Assembly (NCBI GenBank): GCA_023662825.1
Contig: JAMPIH010000001.1
Coordinates: forward strand, 372,001-436,000
Source: Bacteroides sp.
GTDB lineage: Bacteria > Bacteroidota > Bacteroidia > Bacteroidales > P3
Length of the DNA: 64,000 bases
Reading direction: 5' to 3'
The translations under genes were made by a program, and so were the position numbers. Shown here piece by piece: positions 34,852 to 43,613 of the stretch. Positions within the stretch are counted from its first letter, which is position 1; every line of letters begins with the position of its first letter. The notes under the pieces are model-generated. The model did no database searches, had not been told where the DNA came from, and saw only the letters and a program-made list of their open reading frames with translations.

Positions 34852-35633
34852 AGCAGCAAACTCCCCCTGAATATGATCATCGAGATGGAAAGCCCCACCG
34901 CCAGGCAGAGCACGATAAGGATGGCGCGCATGAGGCGGGCGAAGCCTATCAGGATATGGTTCTCGAACATATCGATCACGCCCGTGATGAGCGGCACGCC
35001 GGGCACCATGAAAAGCACGCTCGTGGCCACCGCCACGGTAAGGTTCACATGACCCGCGAAAGGCGGCAGCGAGGCCAGTCCCGAGCAGGCGGACGAACTG
35101 AAGAACGACACGAGCAGCACCGCCAGCGAATGGTCGATGCCCCGTTTCTTGATGAACCGCAACAGGCGGAAACCCGCAAAGGTGCAGATGAACACGAGCA
35201 GCATCGCGCCCAGGTCGCCGTCGAACAGGCGGCAGAAACAGGCGTTGGCCACCGACACCAGCAGCGTCACCAGCCACGAATTCATGCGGGGCCTGCCCAT
35301 GATCCGGCCGTATTCCTCCTTTACCTCGGCGATGCTCAGCCTGTTGTCGAACACTTTCCAGCTGAGCGCGCTCAGTTCGGCGTTCAGCTCGAAGCTTACC
35401 GGCAGCTGCCTTATGTGCACCACCTCGGTGCATATCTCGTCGAGTTCGGGATCGGAAAGGGTAAGGATGATGTTGGAGGCGAAGATGGTCATGGTGATTT
35501 CCATGCCGTAGGCCTCACAGATGCGCCGCGAGTTGCGCAGCACCCGCGTGCAGTGCACCCCCGCGCCCAGCAGCACGGCGGCGTATTCGGCAATGAAGCC
35601 CGTGGTTTCCTTAAGTTTTGCCGACTGGTACAT
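34848..35633 (-). CDS. Threonine/serine exporter, N-terminal ThrE_1-type subunit
   Basis: A 261-residue protein with a soluble N-terminal part (GFIAEYAAVLLGAGVHCTRVLRNSRRI) and five helices, ending in FMVPGVPLITGVIDMFENHILIGFARLMRA. This is the DUF1212/ThrE_1 family, the partner of the next gene, with which it overlaps by 4 bases. Together they should export threonine and serine. It begins 3 bases after the LuxR regulator gene stop, so all four genes from the hemerythrin gene onward look like one transcript. Confidence 0.92.
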   Translation of the reverse strand: MYQSAKLKETTGFIAEYAAVLLGAGVHCTRVLRNSRRICEAYGMEITMTIFASNIILTLSDPELDEICTEVVHIRQLPVSFELNAELSALSWKVFDNRLSIAEVKEEYGRIMGRPRMNSWLVTLLVSVANACFCRLFDGDLGAMLLVFICTFAGFRLLRFIKKRGIDHSLAVLLVSFFSSSACSGLASLPPFAGHVNLTVAVATSVLFMVPGVPLITGVIDMFENHILIGFARLMRAILIVLCLAVGLSISMIIFRGSLLL

Positions 35634-35636
35634 GGT

Positions 35637-36224
35637 CTATTTCACTTCTTCGAGGGTTACGAGCTTGTTTACGATGGCGTAGATGGTGAGGCCCGCCGAA
35701 CTGTGTATCTGCAGTTTGTTGGCGATGTTGCGGCGGTGGGTTATCACCGTGTGCTGCGACAGGCAGAGTTCGTCGGCAATCTGCTTGTTGGTGTAGCCCT
35801 TCACCACGAACGAAACGATTTCCCGCTCGCGCTGGCTCAGCGTCTTGCCCGAATCGGACACGTCCTGGCGGGAAGGTTCCAGCTTGCCTAGCTTCTCGCG
35901 CAGCTGCTCGAAATCGTCGAAAACAGACACCGACTGTTCGAAGCCCTGCAGGTTCTGCATATCGCGCAAGCCCGTAAGCAGGGCCACGCACACTATGTCG
36001 CGGTGGCCGCCGTTGCGCAGGGCGCTGCCGCCCTCGCCCGTAAGCAGGGAGGGGTTCACGACCAGCACGTCGGGATGCTCCAGCGCCAGGTGATGGTTCA
36101 ACTGCCCCGGATCGCCCAGCTGCAATACGCGGAACTCGCCGTTTATCTTCTTCAGCACGGCCGCCAGGCCTTCCCGTATTATGTCGGAAGGTTCGGCCAC
36201 GGTAAAGGTAAGCGCCCTTTTCAT
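35637..36224 (-). CDS. NarL/LuxR-type regulator with degenerate receiver domain
   Basis: A 195-residue protein. Residues 1-115 have a receiver-like fold, but the usual phosphate-accepting Asp at the end of beta 3 is replaced (VLVVNPSL, Asn57), so control by phosphorylation is doubtful. Residues 129-170 are a LuxR HTH (LSQREREIVSFVVKGYTNKQ ... HTVITHRRNI). It overlaps the hemerythrin gene by 4 bases. The pairing of this regulator with a hemerythrin protein recurs in Bacteroidales and hints at a response to oxygen, nitric oxide or iron stress. Confidence 0.88.
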   Translation of the reverse strand: MKRALTFTVAEPSDIIREGLAAVLKKINGEFRVLQLGDPGQLNHHLALEHPDVLVVNPSLLTGEGGSALRNGGHRDIVCVALLTGLRDMQNLQGFEQSVSVFDDFEQLREKLGKLEPSRQDVSDSGKTLSQREREIVSFVVKGYTNKQIADELCLSQHTVITHRRNIANKLQIHSSAGLTIYAIVNKLVTLEEVK

Positions 36225-36916
36225 CTGCCCCCCGCTTTTTCGATTCTTTCTATCAGAGGAACCAGCAGCACGTCTTCGAGCGTGTTGTGCTGGCGAAGGT
36301 CTTCGGCGCAGGTAAAGATATCGAACAGGGTGGCGTTGAACTCGTGTCCGGTCTTGCCGGCGTAGTACTTGAGCAGGATGTCGCGCAGCTCGGTGAGGCG
36401 GCTCTCGATCTGGTTGTGCTGCTTGCGGAAAATCTCGATGTGGTAGCCGCTGTCGGCCTTGCCCTGCACCAGGGCGCGGATATAGGGGAAAACCGTCTTT
36501 TCCTCGTACTGCATGTGTTTCTTCACCTCGGCGGCGTATTCATCGAAAAAGCGCATCACGACCACCACCACGTCCTGCTGGTCCTTGCCGCAGATCACCT
36601 CCGAGAGGTTGGCCCGCAGGGTGGGCAGCCGGTAGTTGAGGAAGTATTCGTGCGAGTTGTGGAGGTAGCGCACGATGGCCTCGGGGTTCAGGTCGATCTT
36701 CCCGGCATCGCGGTCGAGACGGCCGGAAAGGCTCAGGTTCACCACGGCCAGGAAGGTGGGCACGTCGATTCTGTTCTTGCGGCAGACCTCGCCGATGGTG
36801 GCGTCGCCGAAGCCCATCGGAATACCGAAACGGCTCAATACAAACAGCATGTAGTGGTTGCTGCACACCAAGGCGCACATCTTGTCGTCTTCAGTGTATC
36901 GGGTCTTGGTATTCAT
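36221..36916 (-). CDS. Hemerythrin-domain protein, RIC/YtfE-like
   Basis: A 231-residue protein. Residues 15-62 resemble the ScdA N-terminal region, and 80-225 form a four-helix hemerythrin bundle with likely di-iron ligands His89, His134, Glu138, His167 and His210. The layout is like the RIC family that repairs iron-sulphur centres after nitrosative or oxidative damage. It is the first gene of a run with the LuxR regulator and the Thr/Ser exporter. Ligand assignments are by pattern only. Confidence 0.88.
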   Translation of the reverse strand: MNTKTRYTEDDKMCALVCSNHYMLFVLSRFGIPMGFGDATIGEVCRKNRIDVPTFLAVVNLSLSGRLDRDAGKIDLNPEAIVRYLHNSHEYFLNYRLPTLRANLSEVICGKDQQDVVVVVMRFFDEYAAEVKKHMQYEEKTVFPYIRALVQGKADSGYHIEIFRKQHNQIESRLTELRDILLKYYAGKTGHEFNATLFDIFTCAEDLRQHNTLEDVLLVPLIERIEKAGGR

Positions 36917-36966
36917 GGCTTTTACTTAATTTTGTTTTTTCTGCGCTGGCGCGCGATGCCGTGTTA

Positions 36967-37000
36967 GTTACTTTTCTTTGTCTTGCCAAAGAAAAGTAAC
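36967..37000. repeat. Perfect hairpin GTTACTTTTCTTTG / CAAAGAAAAGTAAC
   Basis: 14-bp perfect arms around a 6-base loop (TCTTGC) at the left edge of the GC-rich island. Similar GTTACTTTTCTTTG hairpins recur between genes in many Bacteroidota genomes and often precede AAAAGAAAGGCGC, as here, so this is likely one copy of a dispersed repeat. Confidence 0.65.
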
Positions 37001-37375
37001 CAAAAGAAAGGCGCGTCCTGCGCGGACGGCGCTCCTATGGCGGAGGGCAATTGGTGCTTGCCAAGGCTCCGGCCGCTCCCGCACCCCGCGCGCTTGGCCC
37101 GCGCTATGGAATAACTTCCGAGGCTGCGCCTCGAAAGAACCCGCACCCGGCGCTGCGGTCGGTACCTCCGGTGGTTGGTTGACGCGCTCGCTTCGCTGGC
37201 GCTTTTGGGGCGCCTCCGGCGGGGGACACGCTCGCTTCGCTGGCGTGTGACGCAAGTCGCTCCGCTCTTGCTGCGGAATATTGTGCCTCCGGCGGTTGTT
37301 GACGCGCTCGCTCCGCTGGCGCTTTTGGGGCGCCTCCGGCGGGGGCGCGCTCGCTCCGCTCGCGCGGAGTACGGT
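37001..37375. repeat. GC-rich non-coding repeat island upstream of nif3
   Basis: About 375 bases much richer in GC than the flanks, full of short words such as GCGCTCGCTTCGCTGGCG and GCGCCTCCGGCGGGGG. A block of about 64 bases at 37161-37225 recurs at about 37282-37345, 120 bases later, with few changes. Both strands are open by composition only and the translations are Arg/Ala/Pro-rich noise. It looks like a REP/BIME-like intergenic element. Confidence 0.75.
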
Positions 37376-37396
37376 TGCAAATTTAGGAATTTATTT

Positions 37397-38197
37397 ATGG
37401 AAAACGTTCAAAAAATACAGCTTGAGACGCTGTTGCGGGGGCTGGAGGAATGGGCGCCGCTCTCGCGGCAGGAAAGCTACGACAATGCGGGGCTGGTGCT
37501 CGGAAACCGGAACATGGAAGTGAAGGGTGCGCTGATTTGTTTTGATGTTACGCCTTCGGTGGTGGAAGAAGCCGTGGAAAAGGGCACCGACCTCATCATC
37601 TCGCACCATCCGCCCATTTTCCGGGGCATCAAGAAAATCGACCCATCCTCGCACATGGGCCGGATGCTGCAACTATCGCTGCAGCACGGCATCGCCTGGT
37701 ACGCCATGCACACCAACCTAGACAACACGCCCACCGGGGTCAACTCCTACCTGGCCGGCAAACTGCAGTTGCAGGACGCGCGCCCCCTGGTGCCCATGGA
37801 CGCCGAAGGGAAAACCGGCGCGGGGGTTATCGGCACCCTGCCCGCCCCCATGAACGAAAGGGAACTGCTGGACACGCTCAAAGCGCTTACGGGCGTGTAC
37901 TGCATACGGCATTCTGGCTTTGCCGGACGCGAAATAAAGACGCTGGCGCTCTGCGGGGGCAGCGGGGGCGGGTTCTTCGGGGCGGCTCAGGCTCAGGGGG
38001 CCGACGCCTACGTTACCGGCGACGTGAAATACCACGACTTCGCCGATGCCGAAGAACGCACGTGGTTAGTGGATATAGGACATTACGAGAGCGAGCAGTT
38101 TGTAAAGCAACTTGTATTTAACTATATTACCGAAAAATTTCCTAAATTTGCCGCCCATATTTCGGAACGGTCCGTAAACCCCGTTTCTTGCTATTAA
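37397..38197 (+). CDS. Nif3/YbgI-family dinuclear metal-binding protein
   Basis: A 266-residue protein with the metal-site motifs ISHHPPIFRG (68-77), HTNLDN (105-110) and C-terminal DIGHYESE near 226-233 that supplies the last His and Glu. Members form hexameric rings; the function remains uncertain, with GTP cyclohydrolase-like annotations doubtful. Many Bacteroidota homologues are about 365 residues with a PII-like insertion; this one lacks it. ATG 37397 is chosen; the open frame upstream runs through the GC-rich repeat and is not coding. It is followed after 13 bases by the zinc-ribbon gene, a conserved pair. Confidence 0.92.
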   Translation: MENVQKIQLETLLRGLEEWAPLSRQESYDNAGLVLGNRNMEVKGALICFDVTPSVVEEAVEKGTDLIISHHPPIFRGIKKIDPSSHMGRMLQLSLQHGIAWYAMHTNLDNTPTGVNSYLAGKLQLQDARPLVPMDAEGKTGAGVIGTLPAPMNERELLDTLKALTGVYCIRHSGFAGREIKTLALCGGSGGGFFGAAQAQGADAYVTGDVKYHDFADAEERTWLVDIGHYESEQFVKQLVFNYITEKFPKFAAHISERSVNPVSCY

Positions 38198-38210
38198 ACT
38201 TACTGATACG

Positions 38211-39065
38211 ATGAAAGAAAAAGCCGAAACCAAAACCAAAGCCGCCGCCAAGAAAGCGGCTGCGCAACCTGAACAGCCCGCCCAGTCCAAGGTGGTTTCC
38301 GACGAAAGGGATGCGGCCGTAGAACAGAAATTGGTTTCCCTTTACGCCTTGCAAAGCGTAGATTCCGCCATAGACGACATCCGCATTCTCCGGGGCGAGC
38401 TGCCGCTGGAAGTGCAGGACCTGGAAGACGACATTGCCGGCTACCAGAGCAAAATCGAAAAGCTGAAGGCCGACATGGAAGAGATCTCCAAGAACATAGC
38501 CGACCGCAAGTCGGCCATGACCGAGATCAAGGCGCAGGTAAAGAAATACGAAAAACAGCTGCGCGAGGTAAAGAACAGCCGCGAATACGATGCCCTGAAC
38601 AAGGAAATCGAATTCCAGAACCTCGAGAACCAGCTTCACGAAAAGAAGATACGCGAAGCCAACATGACGCTCGAAAAACGCAAGGCCGAGCTGGAACGCA
38701 ACGAGGAAGCCTGCGCCGAACGCCAGAAAGACCTGGAAGTGAAGAAGGGTGAACTGGACGAGATCGTGGCCGAAACCGAAAAGGACGAGAAGGCGTTGAT
38801 GGCCAAGTCGGAAGAATACCAGAAGAACATCGAGCCGCGTTGGCTGCGCCTCTACGAACGTATCCGCAACAACGCCCACAACGGCCTGGCGGTGGTCCGC
38901 GTAGACAGGGACGCCTGCGGCGGCTGCTTCAGCAAGATTCCTCCCCAACGTCAGATCGACATCCGCATGCACAAGAAAATCATCTCGTGCGAATACTGCG
39001 GCCGTTTCCTCGTGGATGATTCCATCTGCGAACAGGCCGAAGAGATCACCGGCAGGAACAAATAA
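38211..39065 (+). CDS. Coiled-coil protein with C4 zinc ribbon
   Basis: A 284-residue protein: lysine/alanine-rich N-terminus (1-30), long antiparallel coiled coil (about 40-215), and a C-terminal zinc ribbon with Cys236, Cys239, Cys260 and Cys263 (ACGGC ... SCEYC). This is the zf-RING_7/CT398-like family found next to nif3 in many bacteria. Biochemical role unknown; a nucleic-acid or secretion-related scaffold has been proposed for relatives. Co-transcribed with nif3 and closed by a strong terminator. Confidence 0.92.
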   Translation: MKEKAETKTKAAAKKAAAQPEQPAQSKVVSDERDAAVEQKLVSLYALQSVDSAIDDIRILRGELPLEVQDLEDDIAGYQSKIEKLKADMEEISKNIADRKSAMTEIKAQVKKYEKQLREVKNSREYDALNKEIEFQNLENQLHEKKIREANMTLEKRKAELERNEEACAERQKDLEVKKGELDEIVAETEKDEKALMAKSEEYQKNIEPRWLRLYERIRNNAHNGLAVVRVDRDACGGCFSKIPPQRQIDIRMHKKIISCEYCGRFLVDDSICEQAEEITGRNK

Positions 39066-39084
39066 GACGGGACGACCGGATATA

Positions 39085-39116
39085 AAAAAGCCGCGCTTCA
39101 AAGCGCGGCTTTTTTT
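39085..39116 (+). terminator. Terminator of nif3 / zinc-ribbon operon
   Basis: AAAAAGCCGCGCTT and AAGCGCGGCTTTTT around a CA centre, followed by more T residues; 20 bases after the stop. Confidence 0.92.
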
Positions 39117-39173
39117 GTTCAGGCCCTCTTGGCAGAAAGGACAAGAGGAACCAGACCATAAACCCCGTCCCGT

Positions 39174-39210
39174 AAAAAAGGAACTGCCCGGCCATACGGC
39201 CGGGCAGTTC
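39174..39210 (-). terminator. Terminator of the second T9SS cargo operon
   Basis: GAACTGCCCGGCC (39181-39193) and GGCCGGGCAGTTC (39198-39210) with a 4-base loop. On the minus strand it is followed by CTTTTTTACG. Confidence 0.92.
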
Positions 39211-39240
39211 TCTTACACCTTGTAAACAGACATACACACC

Positions 39241-42200
39241 TTACGGCAGGAACACCTTTTCGCGGTATTGCTTGCCGGCACTCTGCACTTCGACAATAAC
39301 CACACAGGAAGACAGACGGGTCGTAAGGAGCACGTTGTCGTTGCTGCGTACCGGATAGTCGGTATAACGGCCGTCCAAGGTATAGAGACGGATCCGTTCG
39401 ATATACAGGAAGGAAGGATTCATTACATGCAGCTGACCCTTGCCTGCATAAACCGAGAATTTTGATTCATCATCGGTTTCGACGGCTGTATTTTTCTGGG
39501 TCTGGAAACGTTCCCGCTGCGCCCAGTCGCTCATCTTTCCACCCTTGCAGACCGACATGACGCTCCACAGATATACCGTTTCGGGTTTCAAGTCCTTCAA
39601 CTCATATGACGTGTCGCTGATGCTCTCAATGTTGTTCCACGAAACCGGAGCAGCCAGACTGTAACGCAAGGCGAAGGCGGCGCCTTCTTCCGGACTGGAC
39701 CATACAAGATGAGCCGAGGTGGCCGTCAGGGTTTCCGCACGCAGGTTAGACGGTTCGGGGCAGTCCGGAGCCATATTGGTGGAGAATTCGGTCCAATCGC
39801 TCCAGGCACTGGTGTCGTTCGCGGAACAGATGCTGCGTACCCGTACGCTATACGAGGTTTCGGCCAGCAAGTTATCCATCTTGGCAAAAGTATCCGTTAC
39901 AACGACCCTTACAGCTTCAGCCAAGAGGTCGTCTGCCAAACGGTATTCCAACTGATACTTGTCGGCGGTTCCTTTCCATTTAATCACCGAGGAATAATGA
40001 TTTTTATCCACGATTTCGATATCGGCGGGGGCAAAGCAGGTAACCGTCAAGGTGGTGAAGTTCTCGAAGGCCACGTAGTTGGCCGTATCGCCCACCGCCA
40101 GGCCGCAAACCGACTGCACGCCGCCTTCGTAGTCCATGGCTGACTCAAGGTTCTGCAGCACGAACGAATTCGTTTCGGTTTCATAGTAGGTATAGGCTGT
40201 TCCCGCTACCGGACGGATCCTTACACGGTATCTTTCGGCCGAGCCGGTCCATTGCAGTCTGGCCGTGGCTTTCGTAACCTCGCTTACGGTAACTCCGCTT
40301 ACCGGGTCGCAGGGAACACCGCCCGTCTTAAAGGAAACACGGCTCCATTTGGAGGTGTCTGCACAGTCCTGACCCACCAGGACGGTATAATCCGTGGCTT
40401 CCACCAAATTGTCGAGACTCAGCGAAGAGCCTTGAACCGTTTGAACCGTTTCGGTTCCGTTGCCGCGGCAGATCGCCTTCCATTCGCCGTGGGTAGGATT
40501 TTCCCACCAATCCAAGGTAACCGAAGTTTCGGTCAGACTGCCGGCACGTATGGCAAGATGTTGGGCAATCGGACACTTGTAAACCACGCCGACGTTGTCG
40601 AGCCAGAGAACATTGGCACTTGCAATCGTGTGTACACCGAACGCGATGCGGATGTTTCCGTTATATGAAGTCAAAGGTATCTCGATATGCGCCGAGTCGC
40701 CCTTTTCGGCCAGCTCCGCATACTCGAAGGTACGCACTGCGGAATCCATCTTGAAGGTATTTCCTCCATCGGTCGAAACCCATACGTACAATTTATCGTA
40801 ATTGTCTCGCACCAAGGGGTCTGCCGACATAAAATTATAGTCTACATCCAATTCTCCGTAGGCGTAGTCAAATATCAACGTAGGCTGTTCATCGGCACGA
40901 ACGGAAACTTCCGGCAAACGCAACACTTGGGTGGATCCGGGCGAAAGAGGCATGGAAAATACCGCCGACGCGTTCGTTTTTCCCGGCACCACCGCATACG
41001 GGGAAAGTCCCGGCCCCTGTTTCCAGTTATCAAACCTCAACCGCATCGGTGTCATCTGGTCGAAAACAACCGAACTTGGTTCTCCTGAACCGGTCTGTTG
41101 AGCCATAGTCCAGCCAAAAGGCACATACCATGCATACAACTGACCATACAACAACTGGGGTTCCAGATTATTGAAGTTTTCCACAAAGGGCGAGGTCCAG
41201 CCCGAGTTGAAGTTGGTGGAGACCCAATCGCTGACAGACCCAACCTTGCAGACGGCCTGCATACGAACCGCATACTTCCTGTTGGGTCTCAGGCCCACTA
41301 TGTCGTAGGAACTTCCCGTTACTTCCACCGGTTGGCTCCATTCTCCGGGAGTACCGTCGTCTTGCCGCAGCGCATAACTCAGGTTCCACTGGGTTTCATT
41401 ATGCGCGCCGCCTGCCCAGCGAACCGTTACCCGGTCGGCCTTGACCGAGGAATCGACCACCTGCACCAAGGCGGGATAATCGCACGCATCCATCGCAACC
41501 AATTCAAAATTGCGGAATTTGATTTCATTCAACAGTTTGCCATCCTTGTAATGCGCAACATAGCGTATTCTCAATCTGGCGTTTTTAATGTCGTAGAACT
41601 CCTTGATGGCAATTTTTTTCTGCTTATAATCATCTTCGGAGGTAAACTCATCGGCATTCTGTCGCGTGATGACATAAGCAGACGTATACGTACGGCCGTC
41701 GGCGCTTACTTCGAAAACGAGCGAGTCGTTTTCCTGCCAATCCGCCTTGGTCGTTCCCCGGGCAACATTATCGGACATGCTGTAGTTCATATTGTATTCG
41801 AACACCAGACGCAAATCCCGGTCTTCGGGATAGTTCATGGCCGGGAACACCAGATTGGCCGTATAGACGGAATCGGGCTTGTCCATAGTCATCATCGTAC
41901 CGACAAAACGGTAGGTTGGACGCGTATTGATTTTATAATCCGCCGAGGTTCCGTACCATCCGCAAGGCACTTTATAGGGCCTCATCGTGCTGAAATCTTC
42001 CTTAAACGGCAACTTGGCAGGACTTACTGTGTCGGTCAGAATGTAGGATGCGGAATACGCTCCTTCTTTCGTGCGGCTGTAGGCGATAAAGAAGTAAGGG
42101 GTATAGTCCGGCACCGACGTTGTATAGGCAATGTTTTGGGAAGCGAGTCCTTTATAAATCAACTTGCCGCCAAACTTGTTCTTGTACCACAAGGTATCGC

Positions 42201-43536
42201 CCAGCTTCATGTCACCCGCCGGTTTTCCGTATTCTTCCTCGTATTGGTCGGACAAATCCTGGTTGGAACAGGCAATCAAGACGGTGTCGTTCCAACGGTT
42301 GGCCGTTACAGACAAGGTAATGCCGTTATCCGACAGCGAGGCCACGCGCAGGCTTTCGGGAGGGAGGGTTCCGGTAATGGCCGAATCCATATAGGCGGGG
42401 CCATAGACGGGACCTCCCGCACATTGAAGATTATTATACAGGAATATCGAATAATAATACTTCGTGTTGGGCTCCAATCCTTGATGGGAAGCCGTAAAAC
42501 TGTTGAAATAGGTATCCACATTGCCCACGGCAATCACCTTTCCACCGGAAATTGCATCGCCCACACTGTAAGTGCGTTCATCTTCCAATGTGTAGGTTTC
42601 CTTTTGGGGGGAAGCGACTATCAGATAAGCGTCCGCCGTTCCCGTTGGCCCCACGGTAACAGCCAGATTGATGACGTTTTCTTTCGCTTGGGGCTTAACC
42701 GCCGTTACCGTTTTGGTCGGAGCGGCACAATCGGGAAGGGCCGGAACCGAAAATGCAAACCGTTCCATACCCATAAACATAGTTCCGTCACCCACAACTT
42801 CAGTAATGTCTGTAAGTGCTTCTCCATTGATCCATCTATTCGACATTTCCAGTCTGCTGCCGCCTATGCGCAGTCTTTTTCCACCTACACCCTCGATACC
42901 TATACCCCAGGTCGAGCTGGGCGATGATGGAACATTGTAAGAATCGAAGAAAAGTTCGATCAGGTTCGTGGTTTCGTGCAGCTTGATCTGGAAATTGAAC
43001 TTGTCGGCACTTCCACTTGCATGCGTCAGACCGGTAAACTCCACCGTCAGGACGCGGTTCTTTTCGGCTTCGGTACCGTCAAGCCTATAGCAAATCTTGG
43101 TTCCTTCCACACCGATCACAGAAAGGTCCACGGCCGCACCGATGGTGCGTTCCCGACCGTAGGTAAAGACGTTCGGGTTGCCGGTAATCCATACATCATT
43201 GTCGGTTTTGGGCGCCAGCATGATGAATCCCGCGCCACAGGCAATGAACTTGTCGCAGGCCACGCCCTCAAAATAAAAATCGAAGCCGATGTCGATCCCG
43301 GTCATCCCCTGTGACCGGCCTGTGTACAATATTTGTTCGGTGTCGTTGAAAAACGTGGACCGGAAATCCGTTCCCTTAACCTTGGCCGACTCGCTTAAGG
43401 TTTTTATACCGTCGCCGGACATGGCCGTGTACGAAGATCCCCCTCCCCCTTCAAAGACATACGTGGAGGCATCCTGCGCCACCACCAGCACCGTAGAGAG
43501 TAAAGCCAGGAAAAATCCAAAAAATAGTTTTTTCAT
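39241..43536 (-). CDS. Giant T9SS-type secreted protein with FnIII and anchor-J domains
   Basis: A 1431-residue protein with signal peptide 1-20. The N-terminal 260 residues form a beta-sandwich domain (GIDIGFDFYFEGVACDKFIA). FnIII-like and choice-of-anchor J domains follow, including anchor-J parts near 500-690 and 790-990 (RLVFEYNMNYSMSDN, PTLIFDYAYGELDVDYNF), then four FnIII repeats from about 995 to 1350. The last 75 residues end in a sorting-tail-like fold (IRLYTLDGRYTDYP ... EVQSAGKQYREKVFLP) but lack the YPNP motif, so the signal is atypical. It follows the 746-residue cargo gene on the same strand. Adhesion is presumed; no enzyme motif is visible. Confidence 0.87.
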   Translation of the reverse strand: MKKLFFGFFLALLSTVLVVAQDASTYVFEGGGGSSYTAMSGDGIKTLSESAKVKGTDFRSTFFNDTEQILYTGRSQGMTGIDIGFDFYFEGVACDKFIACGAGFIMLAPKTDNDVWITGNPNVFTYGRERTIGAAVDLSVIGVEGTKICYRLDGTEAEKNRVLTVEFTGLTHASGSADKFNFQIKLHETTNLIELFFDSYNVPSSPSSTWGIGIEGVGGKRLRIGGSRLEMSNRWINGEALTDITEVVGDGTMFMGMERFAFSVPALPDCAAPTKTVTAVKPQAKENVINLAVTVGPTGTADAYLIVASPQKETYTLEDERTYSVGDAISGGKVIAVGNVDTYFNSFTASHQGLEPNTKYYYSIFLYNNLQCAGGPVYGPAYMDSAITGTLPPESLRVASLSDNGITLSVTANRWNDTVLIACSNQDLSDQYEEEYGKPAGDMKLGDTLWYKNKFGGKLIYKGLASQNIAYTTSVPDYTPYFFIAYSRTKEGAYSASYILTDTVSPAKLPFKEDFSTMRPYKVPCGWYGTSADYKINTRPTYRFVGTMMTMDKPDSVYTANLVFPAMNYPEDRDLRLVFEYNMNYSMSDNVARGTTKADWQENDSLVFEVSADGRTYTSAYVITRQNADEFTSEDDYKQKKIAIKEFYDIKNARLRIRYVAHYKDGKLLNEIKFRNFELVAMDACDYPALVQVVDSSVKADRVTVRWAGGAHNETQWNLSYALRQDDGTPGEWSQPVEVTGSSYDIVGLRPNRKYAVRMQAVCKVGSVSDWVSTNFNSGWTSPFVENFNNLEPQLLYGQLYAWYVPFGWTMAQQTGSGEPSSVVFDQMTPMRLRFDNWKQGPGLSPYAVVPGKTNASAVFSMPLSPGSTQVLRLPEVSVRADEQPTLIFDYAYGELDVDYNFMSADPLVRDNYDKLYVWVSTDGGNTFKMDSAVRTFEYAELAEKGDSAHIEIPLTSYNGNIRIAFGVHTIASANVLWLDNVGVVYKCPIAQHLAIRAGSLTETSVTLDWWENPTHGEWKAICRGNGTETVQTVQGSSLSLDNLVEATDYTVLVGQDCADTSKWSRVSFKTGGVPCDPVSGVTVSEVTKATARLQWTGSAERYRVRIRPVAGTAYTYYETETNSFVLQNLESAMDYEGGVQSVCGLAVGDTANYVAFENFTTLTVTCFAPADIEIVDKNHYSSVIKWKGTADKYQLEYRLADDLLAEAVRVVVTDTFAKMDNLLAETSYSVRVRSICSANDTSAWSDWTEFSTNMAPDCPEPSNLRAETLTATSAHLVWSSPEEGAAFALRYSLAAPVSWNNIESISDTSYELKDLKPETVYLWSVMSVCKGGKMSDWAQRERFQTQKNTAVETDDESKFSVYAGKGQLHVMNPSFLYIERIRLYTLDGRYTDYPVRSNDNVLLTTRLSSCVVIVEVQSAGKQYREKVFLP

Positions 43537-43562
43537 AGTTCTGTTTATTTTGTTATTTAATA

Positions 43563-43606
43563 TCTGGTGTGTTTACGGTAAGGAACTTTACCGTAAACAC
43601 ACCAGA
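43563..43606 (-). other. Perfect 19-bp intercistronic hairpin without U-run
   Basis: TCTGGTGTGTTTACGGTAA (43563-43581) is exactly complementary to 43588-43606, with a GGAACT loop. It sits between two T9SS genes, but the minus-strand sequence after the stem is TATTAAATAAC, not a T-tract. An RNA-stabilising or processing hairpin that sets different expression of the two genes is plausible; weak termination is the alternative. Confidence 0.7.
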
Positions 43607-43613
43607 CAATGAT

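Noticed and set aside
37378-37385. TAAATTTG on the minus strand as a promoter reading into the GC-rich island
   Set aside because: No TTG/TTTG at 18-21 bases; the only candidate is 23 bases away and inside the nif3 coding region.
37175-37396. N-terminal extension of nif3 through the GC-rich island
   Set aside because: The extension repeats itself with the DNA repeat, is not protein-like, and the Nif3 family start fits ATG 37397.
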